Source of the DNA: Branchiostoma floridae | Lineage: Eukaryota; Chordata; Leptocardii; Amphioxiformes; Branchiostomatidae | Assembly: GCF_000003815.2 (NCBI RefSeq) | Contig: NC_049991.1 | Span: 5,301,822 to 5,365,821, forward strand | DNA: 64,000 bases | Reading direction: 5' to 3' | Shown: piece by piece, positions 45,286 to 58,200 of the stretch | Layout of the letters: each line of letters begins with the position of its first letter | Position numbering within the stretch: position 1 is the first letter of the stretch | Program-made: the position numbers and the translations under genes | The notes under the pieces: generated by a model | What the model was told of the DNA's origin: nothing | What the model saw: the letters and a program-made list of their open reading frames with translations, nothing else | The model's database searches: none

Positions 45286-48256
45286 CTAAGATAACCACTC
45301 CCAGAGCTGAAGACTGTGATCGTAGAAGGAACAGGAGGCAAGCAGAGGTTTCCCTGGTGTGGCACCAGTGGTAGACATCTCCGCAGAGCTGATGGTCTGC
45401 CTGCACCAGTCCACTCCATATGCTAAAGACTGATGCTCCATGTAGGATGCCACCACAGATGGACTGCCATCTGGTTTGGCAAAAGACAAAGGGAGGCTCG
45501 TTTAATCTACATATCTTGGAAGGATCTTGGAACTACAGTCAAACACATTCAAGTGCCCACTTCTGCATAAGGACCACCCAAAAATGTGATCATTTGTTGA
45601 TAGTGCTTTACTTCTTTAGGGAAGATAATTTTTCCGGTAATTGCAAAAGAATCCTTTCTAGTTTTTATAGTACTACTGATCATCTGTCCTCATAGACCAT
45701 GTGTTTTACCTGAGTGGTTTCCTTGGGCAGGTTTGACTGTACATGTACTATCATTGTCAAAGCAAGTCTGTAATATCAAGACCAAATAAGGGACTATCTT
45801 CAATTCACATAACTTAAGTCATCAACATTTTGGGCGGTTGTTAACCAAGTTACCTTAAAGTTGTTTTTACCAACTCTGTTGTAGTTGTACGATCATTGTT
45901 GTCTGTCTTCAAGCAGATTTTGAAAAGTAATATAACATTGTAAAATTTCCTGTCCTGTGTTTTGATGACAATTCGATTTATCCTTTTTTTTCCTCAAAAA
46001 GAGTAAATTAAAGCTTTCTCTAAAACAATAACATCAACTCTCACAGTTTGGAAATGTGACAATGCAGTATCAGTAATGCTGAGGTATATACACTTCAGGT
46101 ATTTAGGTGTTCAAGACAGTCTTGAAAATCTCTATAACTTCTTTTTTGGTGTGGCAGTATTACGGCGCCTGGTGGAATTATTATGAGAGTCGATATTACA
46201 CCATAACAGTCTGCAAACTACCAACTCACTCACCTGTTAGCTTACTGACGTCCAGTATATGGAACCCGTTGTGCATACATGCTGCCAGGAGTAAGTCCTT
46301 GTTTGCATGGTGCCATTTCAGCCTCCAAACACCCCCTCCCACATGTACATCTCCAACTGGTCTCCTCATATTCCTCCTGTCCCACAGCAGCACATGTTCA
46401 TCATAGCTGCCCGTCGCTAGGCGGTGCTCCTGGTGACAGTTGCTATGGATGCTGACCACGCCCATGTCGTGGGCCTTACTCACAAAGGTCGGGTGCGTAC
46501 AGGGAGTCCTCGTGTCCCAACCCTTTAATCTACAATCGTCGCCCCCCGAGTAGACAGTGGTAGGTTCCCAGTAGTTGAAGGCACATATCCAGGCTTCGAA
46601 GTCATGTGCTGTCCATTGCGAGACTGTTTGAATGCCTGTGGCAGTGGGTGAGAGCTGACAGAGGGTCAGCTGGCCTTTAGAGTCGCTGGTGATGACCGCC
46701 GGCTCACTGCTGATGTGAAAGGAAGGAATAGTTGTAATCTTTACCATTTAGCATACATATGTGTACCGTTTTATGAGAAAAGGACAGGTACTTCGATCGG
46801 ACAGTATCTACTATTTTTCGTCAGTGACTGCATGAAAGTATGGAATAGAATCTGAAGTGTAATAAAGTGTAGTGAAGTGTACTTCATACAATCATAGTCA
46901 TGATTCAGTCACTAATAAAAGATAGTGGATGCTGTCTGAAATGCATTACTTAATCCCGTGGTTTTTGAGAGTATCTTATTACCACTACCTGGATGTCTAA
47001 CCATCATCAATGTATTAGGGTTGTATGATTATAAGTCCTCCCTAAAAAAAATGCATAGAAAATTGCTTCCGGTACAATGCATACACTTTAAGGGGGGGGG
47101 GGGTTATCTTTTAATTTTTGTTCTGCCATAAGTACATATCCTTTATGAAAGCCTAGAAATCTTATTACTTTAACATCCAATATACATTTAATAAAATGAC
47201 ATTTTTACTCACCTTTGCTGTCTGCCAGTTGACCAATCTAAAGACAACACCAGGCCTTCTTCAACAATCTGTGCCTCACACTGTTGTGTCAAGCTTCTAG
47301 TTCTGCTGGCATCATCGTTTTTACTATCTGGTCCACCCTGTAGAGTCCAAACACTAAGAGTCCCCTTAGCATCAGCAATGCCAAGTGCTGGGCACTCGTT
47401 CAGGGTAGTATGGCACCATTTGATGTCTAAGATAGCCGCAAGGTCTGTCCTTTGGAACTCATCAAGACAAACAGCACCCTCAGTAAGAAGGTGGTAGCAA
47501 AGGAGTCGTCCGAGGCGAGTCTGGGGTGCAGCTGTTGTTCCAGAGTCATCCTTTAAAAATGGAAGAAAGAAAATGGTGAATAGAGCTATAATATCACACT
47601 GGCTGTAGTCCAAGAGAAATGACAGCTTCAGAGGCTAAAGTTTTAATGATACAATTGAAGGTATGCATGAAAATATCTTCAACTGAGCCATAGTTTAATG
47701 AATCTACATTTGGGATGGTGGAAAGAGCGGTCCGGTCCAGACAACGGACAAAGTGGTCACTGATGGTTACTGCTTTTTCCTAGCCTGGTATCCAAAGTTA
47801 TTGTTATTGTCATTTTCATTGTCACTGTCATTGACTGACAGACAGACAGAAGAGACTCAGGAGCTATAAAAGGTTTGGATACCAGGCTAGCTCTTCCACT
47901 CCCAAAGATCCTCCTGGACAGCTTTTCTATCTTCTGAACTGGACTGTTCCTTCCAACAACCCATCCAAGATCACTTGCCTATACTAGTATATATAGGCTA
48001 TAATGTTTCTCAGTCGCAAAAATGTTTCTATGAAGGAAATGATAATAAAATTGAGACAACTCACACAAGTGAGTCTAAAGAACATAATATGATTGACACA
48101 TACAGGTTCAGGGGAGGATGATGGTGCCTCCTGTTGTGCCAGTTGGTATGTCCCACACACCATGACATCATGGTACCCAGGTACAGGGCACCACTCTACA
48201 CAGTCTGCACTGTAGTCAGTATCCAGCACCTGCAGCTGGCGGGTGCTGCACGACAT
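45286..48256 (-). CDS. DPH7: Diphthine methyltransferase / methylesterase, WD40 protein
   Basis: DPH7 (WDR85) demethylates diphthine methyl ester on elongation factor 2, allowing the final amidation of diphthamide (family knowledge). Exons on minus: 48256-48104, 47550-47213, 46709-46234, 45470-45286; phases agree, 383 residues (human 452; the difference is mainly a missing low-complexity insert before the last blade). Start [20 protein letters not shown] matches the family N-terminal DTELTADSVEWCP. WD repeats include [55 protein letters not shown] and the terminal [13 protein letters not shown]. The 5' flank carries a duplication with a second similar ATG. Head to head with GET4. Confidence 0.95.
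47781..47890. repeat. Short TAGCCTGG-terminus inverted-repeat element
   Basis: 110 bp in DPH7 intron 1. TAGCCTGGTATCCAAA at the left exactly mirrors TTTGGATACCAGGCTA at the right, apart from the outermost base. Similar flanks GCTTTTTCC / GCTCTTCC may be a worn target duplication. Same terminal type as 53152-53577. Confidence 0.65.
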
Positions 48257-48500
48257 GGTGGTATACAGCTCTGGTATGCAACACCTGCAACAAAGTTTCA
48301 ACAGTAACATCCTGTCAATAGCACATGCAAATAGTGTTATTGACAGGAAAAGGCCAGTCACAGCTGTTGTGTGCTGCAGGACATGGTGGTATCCTCTGGT
48401 ACGTGACTTGACTGAAACAAAGTTTATTACACTGTGAACTGAACATTTTGTCAAAAGCACTATTATTCGGTCCTATTCTTGGTTGACAGGAAAAGGCCAA
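48244..48500. repeat. Local tandem duplication of the DPH7 start region
   Basis: The segment from 48244 (GTGCTGCACGACATGGTGGT) recurs 128 bp away at 48372 (GTGCTGCAGGACATGGTGGT), with collinear downstream AACAAAGTTT and CAAAAGCAC/CAATAGCAC blocks. On the minus strand the second copy contains an ATG (48384) opening MSCSTQQL and then a stop (48358-48360). CCTGTCAATAG-type motifs recur to about 48730. Confidence 0.75.
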
Positions 48501-49256
48501 CAGTCCAAAAGCACAGGAATCTGTTTGAATCAGTTAAATATACTTACCTATCAGTGTATGTAACTGATTCCTTACAATTCCTGTCAATAGTGCCTATTAA
48601 ATATAACTTAATAATTCACAATTGCTGCAAGACCTTAAATTTCTGTCAAAAGTAAAAAAAATCATAATTGATACGAACATCCTATCAATAGAGCAAATGT
48701 TTATCGACAAAAATGTTTATTGATAGGAACAAGGAGTTTCCCTTTTTCAACTCCTTGATAGAAACATCATCCAATACACATGTAAGATTATGTCACTGTA
48801 CAATATCAAATACTGTAGAATTTCATTACAAATCAAATCAAATCTCATTTCAACCAAGTCTCTCTTGGAACGTCATTGATATTTATAATAGCTGTAAGCT
48901 TGTCATCTAAACTAACATATAACTTAATATGAAGAGCGTATCTTTGATATTCCACGTGTCCACGCACCTGATTACAGCTGATTACACCATTCCTCCTCTC
49001 TCTTCCACGTGTCTACGGGTCATTGACCTCAGGTGACCTGACCGAGGGCGACGAAAAGAAAACTTAACTCAACCCTGACTTCTGAATCTTTCACTGAAAT
49101 GTTTTATTATTGACTCCATAAAAGTAAATATTTATAATTTGCGATAATCTGAGGAAAGTTACTGAAAAAACTTGTATTTTTATTATGTTAAAAAGGACGG
49201 TGTGTAAAAACAAGTTGTCTGTTTTGATGCCCTCATTACAGGAAGAAAGAAGCAAA
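48257..49256. promoter_or_regulatory. Shared divergent region, DPH7 / GET4
   Basis: 1.0 kb between start codons pointing apart. The DPH7-proximal half contains the duplication described at 48244-48500 and several CCTGTCAATAG / CTATTGACAGG inverted motifs. The GET4-proximal half holds two copies of a CACGTGTC.ACG box (48954-48965 and 49007-49018), each an E-box-like CACGTG. Transcript starts unknown. Confidence 0.5.
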
Positions 49257-52200
49257 ATGGCGACCAGTCAGAGAAAGAAAGGAGGGGTTCAACGAGTCGA
49301 GGGCAAGTTACGGGCTTGTATCGAACGTGGAGACTACTATGAAGCTCACCAGATGTACAGAACACTTTATTTTAGGTATGGAGTAGGATTTCGTTCGCCC
49401 ATAGTCTATAGTTTGACCAGGAAAATAGAATACATACGTTCGTTCATGTAAAAAAATGATTGTCACTTCTGCTTTCGATTTTGATATTCGCAATATATTG
49501 TTTTCCACTGCCTATGTTTTAATGCAGATGTCGCACAAAATACTTAGAAGCCATGCTTATCGCTAAAACTTCAATTTTACGCTATTTTCTTGTAAAATAA
49601 TGGATTAATATGCTCAAAATCAGAATCTTGGTCATATTTTTTCTAGTATTGAATTCGATATGATTTGTACAGTGCAGCTACTATCAACAGCTAGTAGAAT
49701 TATAATTGTATTGGATAAGGACTATTAATATCATTATCAATAACGAATCTGTACAATGCACGGGATGCCATTTTGGTTATTGAAAGTAATCTATGGTACA
49801 CTATTTTTCTCTCTGTCCATATGTAGATACTCTGCCCAAAAGAAATACAGTGAAGCATTAGAGCTGACATATTCTGGAGCATCTCTTCTTCTGGAACACA
49901 ATCAGGTACTAGTATGTCAAATGGTAAAGTATTGTACTATGATGATTATTAATTACCTACACAGGTGAGCTAGATGAGCAAGAAGTAGGCTGATAAATAT
50001 TCAATGCTATTGCTAGTGATATATAAATCATATTTAAGGTCTCATTGATGAGTTTCTTCTTCCCATAGACTTCTATGTTATAATTCGTGGTTTAAATGGG
50101 CGCGTTCATAATGAAGCTACGTGAAATTACAGCAGATTTTTCATTCCATGTCGAGCACATTTGCCCTATATGGTGGGAAAAAATTACCAACGTAAACTAT
50201 ACGTAGAAACTTTTTTTATAGCAATGACACTACGATTAGTGAATCCCCACAAAAGGCACTTTTTTGCTGCTGGTGTACAACCGCACCACTCAGAACCCAC
50301 GACTGTGTACCTCCGACCTAGCGTGCGGCTGCAAAACTTTCCCTGCTAATTTCTTCAGTTACAAATAAGCTTTCACCAATTTAACTTCTGAGATCAGTTC
50401 CGCTGGCTAAAAGGGAATTTCTCATCGCTAAAAACACGCGTACGTGCAGTCGTTTATATTTTGGCTCGGATCTATTTTCGGGTACCCACTCGGAGTAATA
50501 CATCAATGAGACCTTATCTAGAGGTTAGAGGTTAAGATACAGGGTATCTAATATGGGGAAAGTCTACATAAAATGTCAGAATTTTACTAAAGAGTACAAG
50601 CTGCATATCAGGACAAATTTATTTTACCCACCCATACAACTATTACAAGGAAGGACCCCTTGTCTTTTCAGTAAGTGCGTTGGGTTCTTTATTACCAGTT
50701 TAACCTTATCAAATAAAAGGGATTTGTAGATAGATGTCATCCGTAGAAAATTTACTATGTGTGGCCTAGAACAATTACTATAAGTATAACGTGAGACTGT
50801 GTAGCGCAGTGGCAGTTTCTTCGGCCCGTGACCGAGAGGTTGCGGGTTCGAATCCGCCTACTGTGTTACCGATCTTGTGCCCTAATGGGAAAGGCACTTT
50901 ACACGACTTTCCTCACTTCAATTAAGTGAAAATGAGTACTCTCACCTCTCAAATAAACGTACCGGTACGTTTATTTTTTTCCGCCTCAGAATCCACCCGG
51001 TACGTCCTTATTTTAGACGGTACGTTTATTTTTTTTTCAAATTTGGGCTTTTTTGACTAACCAGGGAACTCACAAATATTGAAAGTTGGAATTTTCTGCC
51101 CATATTTCCGCAGTATTTTTGCTCAAAATTCACTAAATCTATCTAAAAAGTATCATTTTCCCCACGTAAATCTGTTGTTTACATTGTTGAAAGTTGCCGA
51201 CAGTCAGCAGTGGCGCGTGCGACCAACGCCCCCTGAAGGGCGGAGTTTTCTTGAGAGAAGCAGCTCCAGAGCTTTTCCGGCAAAAGTCTCAAATTACCCA
51301 CTAGCTTGATTTCACATTAACCAGCAAGTAAATTTAGAAGTGTGCAACTAATCTTGGACAAGTAAAAAAAAAATCCAATAAAGATATGGAAAGGTTTCAA
51401 GTGTGTTCTCTTCAAATTTCCGATGTATTTTATCTCTGTTTACATTGTTTGAGGCCGGCAGTGATGCCAGCCCATGTAGGCCTCCCCTAATGGACACGCC
51501 TCCAAGGGGGCGGAGTTAAATAACTCAAGCTTTGTGAGCCGGTGCCGCCTGTGATCATGGAGCCGGGAAGTCTACTAGGGTTGTGCCGTTGGCATGGGAA
51601 CCATCACAACATTTCTGTTAGATGTCGCATTCTCAGCTATATGTCCATCTTTCCCTGGTAACTTCTACACTAAAATGTATTTCTTTTTACCAACTTGCAG
51701 GTAAAGTTGTGGATAGAGAAAAAATTCTAGTTTATGCTGCTTGTGAAGTTGTAAAACTAAAAGATTATCCTTGCTCCAACAGAGTTCTCAGGTCTCTCAT
51801 GCATGTAACACTTTTGGGGGAGTGGCTACAGTGCTGAGTCTATGATCGAAACATTTGGGGAAGTTGTGTTTATTTTGGTTACTACTCCGTAAGCTTTTCT
51901 AAAGATAAACATGGCCAAATAACAATTTACTATTGTCTCTAAGTTTCCACTCAGTATTTTGAAATACAATATTACAAAATACGATTTTGTATTTCTATAA
52001 ACATCGAATCTTTTTCTAACTTGAAATGTGTTCTTTCCCTGCATTCAAGTGAACTGTTCCCCTAGATAATAGATGAAGTACAATGAATGGCATGAATGAA
52101 AGAGCTCTAACTTGTAGGAATTACACTGGGGATTGCTCTGGAAGGCTGTGAAACTGTTAGAGCTGTCCAGCTTTCTTTCTGAACTGGGGGTTATTTATTT

Positions 52201-55200
52201 TACAAACATGTACATGTAGTCATGCATAGTCATGTTTGCCAAAAATAATTTTTGCCATAAGTGTTTTTACAATGTCCAATTAGTTTATTATTTACTTACT
52301 ACAAATTTTTAAGATGTAAAGGTAAATCTTAAAGATATGAGCTGACAAGTTGCCCAAAATACACCAAAAACCATTGGTACTCAGGCATAAATAAGTAAAA
52401 AGAACCTACCTGATCATCTGCTCTTGGACAGAAGTAGTATGGACACAGTTTACATGTCAATTTGGTATTTTTCCGGGGGGTACTTTTATTCCAGGGGGTA
52501 CTTTTATTAGATTTTGAAGATTTGTCCGGGGGGTACTTTTATTCCAGGGGGTACTTCTATTTGAGAGGTGAGAGTACCCAGCTTCCGCTGGGGCCGTCCT
52601 TCGGATAGGACGTTAAATGGAAGTCCCGTGTTTGGGGTGAGCAACACCCCAAGAATGTTAAAGAACCCGCCACATGTGCGAACATCCACCCAAGCGGATC
52701 AAACCATTCCGGCCAAAAATAGGGGTAGGGAATCTCCCGAGCAGCCCTCGTAACACCTGCTTCGCCTATTGGGTCAGTTAGTCCTCACCCATAGTGAGCA
52801 ATTGGGCTGGTCTCAATTATTATGTTTCTGACCTAGGGCGAAGAGTTGCTGTTACAGTTCCAATCATGTAACCCGTAACCTTGAGTGGCCTTCAGGCCTT
52901 GTTACGTGGTGACCATTGAGTAAAAAAAAAAATAAATAACCATTCCTTACGCTATTATTTCCTACCATAGCTTTGCAGTGGTGCAGACTTAGCCATGTTG
53001 TGGCTGGAGGTTCTAACCCAGGCCAATATACATGTCAGCAAGGAAAACATAGGTGAGAGACCATAGATTTTTTTATCAGAAAAACATGTAGGCAAGAGAC
53101 CATAACATCTTTCTTTCACATCAAATATTTGCCCTCCATGTCCTTTAATGATAGCCTGGCTACCATCCGGAAAGTAGTTCGCTCCAGCGTTCATTATATA
53201 CTATATATACAGTTGCCTCTAGCTCTGACATTCATTATACACTATATACAGTTGCTTCTCTGTGCTTTGATCTGGGAACGCGGACCATCTTAACGTCTGG
53301 AATCATTCAAATTTTAGAAGCAGGCACTGATTGGTTCCTACACATGAGCGAAATATGGAATGGATTCAAGCGCTCGTTCGAACAGGCGTTCCAACACCGG
53401 ACAAGCCCTCCGCCCGCTCGTTGGTGGCCTGTTGTCATCGAACAAGTGCTCTAGAACCTATTCCTAGATTCGCTCATTAACTGACGTTACCGCCAAACGG
53501 TTTGAATGCGCACATCTCCAGATGGATAGCAGAAGCGAACGTAGGAGCGAACTACTATCTGGATGGTACCCAGGCTACTTTAATGATGTTATCCATGGAA
53601 AAGTAGTAGGAGGTTAATGGTTGCTTTTATTATTACCTTAGGCAAGGAGGTTGACATGGTACTGGTGTATTGTTTTTGGTTTTGTTTATGTGTTTGCACC
53701 TTTAAGTTTAACTCAAGATCCTTTTGATAGATTTGTATAATTTCAGTATGTGTGTAGCAGTATCGAGATCCCCAGGTAACATTTTGATTTTGAGCCTCCT
53801 AGCAATATTTTCAGGTATTGCAGCATCACTGGCAAGGATATCCCCTTCCTGAAGTAGTGTGGTATAGTCCATGGACAACTGGTCAGCTGTTCACAATGAA
53901 TGACCCCTTATTGGAGGAAGATTATCTGGGATTGATTTAAGGAAGAAGGGAAGGGATCGATCGCTAACAACTGTAATGGCATGAAGCAGAACACAAAAAC
54001 TCTAGATCAGTGTTCTAGGCAGCCTAAATTTTTTTTCTGTCCCCTGGATTTTGACAGGAAATCCTGTTGAAGGCTTAACAATCCTGGGGGGGTTTGAAAT
54101 CTAGACCCTATGAAATGCTACTTCCTTTATTTTGAGGGGCAAATTTTGCTGGTTGACTCATTGTAAGTAATGGTTCTTTACATACCGATTTTTGTCCATC
54201 AAAGAGGACAGAATGGGCAAAATTTTTGTCCTTCTCCAACAGCAAAATTCTGTCAAAGGACAAAGGATGGACACTAGCTAGAACCCTGCTCTAGATATTT
54301 CTATAGGTATGAAAGCTTTAACTTCTTGTTCCTGTTGCAGATAGAGCAATGAGCTTGTTTAAGGATCTGGAAGCTGACTCTCCAGAGAGGATATCATATA
54401 TCAATGCAGCGCTGAAGTGGACCAAAACTGTCCACCCTGACGAGACATCCGGACACCCACAGCTGCACAACCAACTAGCTATAGTCTTCTGGAAAGGTAA
54501 GATGATATACTGTAATTCCTGATATTTTCAATGTACTGTTATGTTCATGGTTTTCACAGTGACGACTGTAACGTGAACTTATCATTACTGATAACAAATA
54601 ATTCACAGACTTTTTTTGTGTGCACTTGCTGCGAGAGTGAACATTTAGTTCAGAGAACAAGTTAAATTTTCTCATACCGTGAAAATTTGGTACCGAAAAG
54701 ACAAAGTGAATTACAGTACAATACAGTGGTAGCCGGATATCTGTATTGGCCACTTGTCACCTCATTTTATACGACTCCCCGGCATATAGGACAGTCAGGC
54801 CTTTAAAGTAGCCTACAAAAAACAGATACAAGTATTAGGCTGTGTTATACAAACTGCAGTGTACAGATTATTTCTTTATTCATGTATTGGTTTGGCTGTT
54901 CAGCACACATAGCCAGGGCTGCCCAACTTGCCTGTAGCTATAACAAAGGGCTAGGCCTGCTGACAGAAACATGGACATAACACTTGCAATACAGGTGTAA
55001 GAAAGGAGTACGAACAGAGAGAAACAAATCCTGGCTCCTAGGATTCGAACCTACGCCGAATCCAGGCCGCCAGATCACAACCCCAGCAACACAACCAATT
55101 ATGCCAAAAGGCTCAAACTTCAAAGCCGTTTGGCATGGTCGGTTAGCAGTGCTTGAACCCCATTGTTACACAGGAACAAACACAGTACAGCTGTACATAT

Positions 55201-58200
55201 ACATGTACATGTGTGTGTATAATATACCTAAAAAGTTGGACTAAAAGGTACTTACATAATTAAGGGGGACAAATAACAGTCTGCAATGGATGAGGGATTG
55301 TATAAGCCAAAGCAAGCCATATTATGATCTGACAATAACCTCCCCAGTTACCATAAGGTTGTGTTTTATCTTTCAGAAAAGAACTACATCCAGTCTAGAT
55401 ACCATTTCCTGCACTGTTCCGATGGGCAGGGCTGTGCCACCATGCTGATAGAACTGTCCCTACAACAGGGCTTCCCTAGTGAGGTGGACCTCTTCATAGC
55501 TCAAACTGTTTTCCAGTAAGTACCACATCATTGTATGGCATTACTGCTTTGTGTGTGTTTTTTTTTTTTACTATTTTGCTCTTGGATAGATGAGGACAAT
55601 GTGGCAGTGCACTCAAGTTTTGTAACTTATATTAACAGTGCCACATACACGGTACAGACAGAAGGTAAAGATAGTCTTTTACCTCCCTGACCGAAGTCAG
55701 GTACCCATTTTTACACCTGGGTGAAGTGAGGAAGGTCGTGTAAAGTGCCTTTCCCAAGGGCACAACGTCGGAGGGTACGGCGGGGATCGAACTCAGAACC
55801 TCTAGATTCCGAGCTGAATGCTCTACCAGTTACGCCACGCCCGACGTTTTGTGTTTGGCCCAGAACCTAGAGGTCATGGGTTCAAATCCTGTTATGCTAC
55901 TCTTCAGAAAGACACTTTGCACAATGGTCTGCACTCTACCCAGCTGAAAAAAATGGATACCTGACTTTTGGTTAAAGAGGTAAAAGGCAGTGGGAAGAGA
56001 GAGTTGGACTCTGCCTTCCAATACTGCAGGGTTAGACAAGTTTTCAAAAATTCACTTGTCCTATCGGTCAAGTACATTAAAAATTTACTTGCCCTAACCA
56101 AATTTTCACTTGCCCGAAATTTAAATTACATTTTTCTATGTATTTTCACTTTCATAAATTTTCACTTTTGTTAAGAGAACACGTCTAGCGAAATAATAGA
56201 CGGTAAACGAGGACAGCAACAACAACAAAATCAATGTCTCTACTGGCTTAAAAATGACATGGTCAATATAGACAGGCATTCGGCCCCATGTGCTGTCACA
56301 CTCAGTGGTAATTTGAACGGGTCACATCTGGAAATTCTTACTTGCCCGTTGGGCAAGTGGGGAAGCACTTCTGCTTGCCCGAACAGCACTTTTACTTGGC
56401 CGGGACAATCGGGCTAATGGACTTGTTTCTCCCTGTACTGTACCTTGCCCAAGACACATTGGATAACAATCCACTGCCCCTAAGGCCTTGAAGAGGCTAT
56501 GGGACTACACCTTTTTATTGTCACAGCCTTTTAAGGTAGTTTATGTAGTCCAATAGTGGCCCTACCTCTGTAACTAGAAGCCATGAGTTCAAACCCGACT
56601 GTGTCGCTCACCTGACATGCATGCTACCAGAAAGGGTCACTGACCTATGGACAGGACGTTAAGCCGTAGTCCACTGTTCACTGTGCTTGTTGAAAAAAAA
56701 GCAAGAAGAATTGCATGGTACATTGAACCTGTAGTACAAACTGTACGCAATGTCTGTCTTCTCGGTAACGACGAGTTGAGGAATAACTCTTCAGTGAGCT
56801 AAAATGGATCGATATCACTTTTGCTTTTAAACTTCTTCTTTTTAAATCTTTCTAAGGAAAAGTGTCATATATTTTGCATCATTTATACACATTGGTCCTG
56901 AATTAAGCAATGAATTTGTATGATATTTTGTACAACAGATACCTGTGCTTGAACAACAAGAGTACAGCAAAAGTCACCTACATGACTTACACAGAAAGTC
57001 ACCCACAGATAGAGGATGGACCTCCCTTTCAGAAGCCTCTCCTCAACTTTGTGTGGTACCTCCTACTTGCAGTGGAAGAGTAAGTACATATTAGTCTGTG
57101 TTTCATGATAAGTCATTTTACCATCAACTGAAAACATTTTTTTGCCACATTCATGCATGTGTTTGTGTGTGTGGTGAAGTAGATGTAAAATAGAGAAAAA
57201 ATGACCACTAAAAATGTTGTAATGCAAAACATAAACTGTAAATGCAGAAATATTCACTGTGGATTAATGTTCGCGGTTTTTGCGGTGACCACTTCAACGC
57301 GAACTTAAAACCACCGCAAACATTTTTCCATTTTGGTAATAGACTGCAGTTTTTGGTGTTACCGCGAACTTAAATCCACCTCGAAAAGTCCCTTTTCCCT
57401 CTACTGCGAAATTGAATTCCCGCGAACATAAATGCATTTACAGTATTATTAGTATACAGTGTACATATTTTTTTTCCTTTTGAAACACATAGAAACATAA
57501 CTACATACATTTGTACATGTATCTTATTACTTTGTCCATTATATGTTTCTTTGTGCATGACATCAGGTATTTGAGAGTGTTCTGTTTTGTCATTTCCTTA
57601 CATTCCTTCATCTTGTTGTTTTAATGTCCTGTGTGAAAGCCCCACCTAGCAGTACAGAGCTAAACTGCAGCCCCATCTGTTTGTTGTTTTCCAGTTGCCT
57701 GACAGGTGGTAGCAGTGGTAAGGTGACAGTATTCTCTGTGTTATGTGATGTATATCAGCCGTCCATCAGGAGGGACCCTTCATACCTTCAGGTATGGCAA
57801 TTTATCAATACTTCTGATATAGTTTCATACTTATGATCACTAAATCAGTAACTGTCACCATAGCAATGCACTGTAGAATACTAGTCTTTTCTGAGTTTCT
57901 CCTTGTGTTTTCTACTTGTATGTTTTTTCAAATATGTGATGTAGTCTTAGGACTGTTTGATGTTTCTGAAGTACACTTCCATGCTATCTTAACTGTTAAT
58001 ATGACCCCTTCTGTTTTTGTGACTGGGGCCTGTGTCATTGAATATCAAAGCAACTCTGAGTTCAGTGACTCAATTTAGCAATGCTTGCAAAGATAAAGGT
58101 GTATGCCTTCAAAAGTTTGTGTCTTCAACATTTAGGGCAAGGAATATCTGATGCCTGTTTATACCGTTTTTGTGATTCTCTAACTTTCGTGTTTGTTGTC

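Noticed and set aside
50793-50865. tRNA gene on the plus strand
   Set aside because: A and B boxes are present but the stems do not pair well, and a SINE body and tail follow. It is a SINE head, not a functional tRNA.
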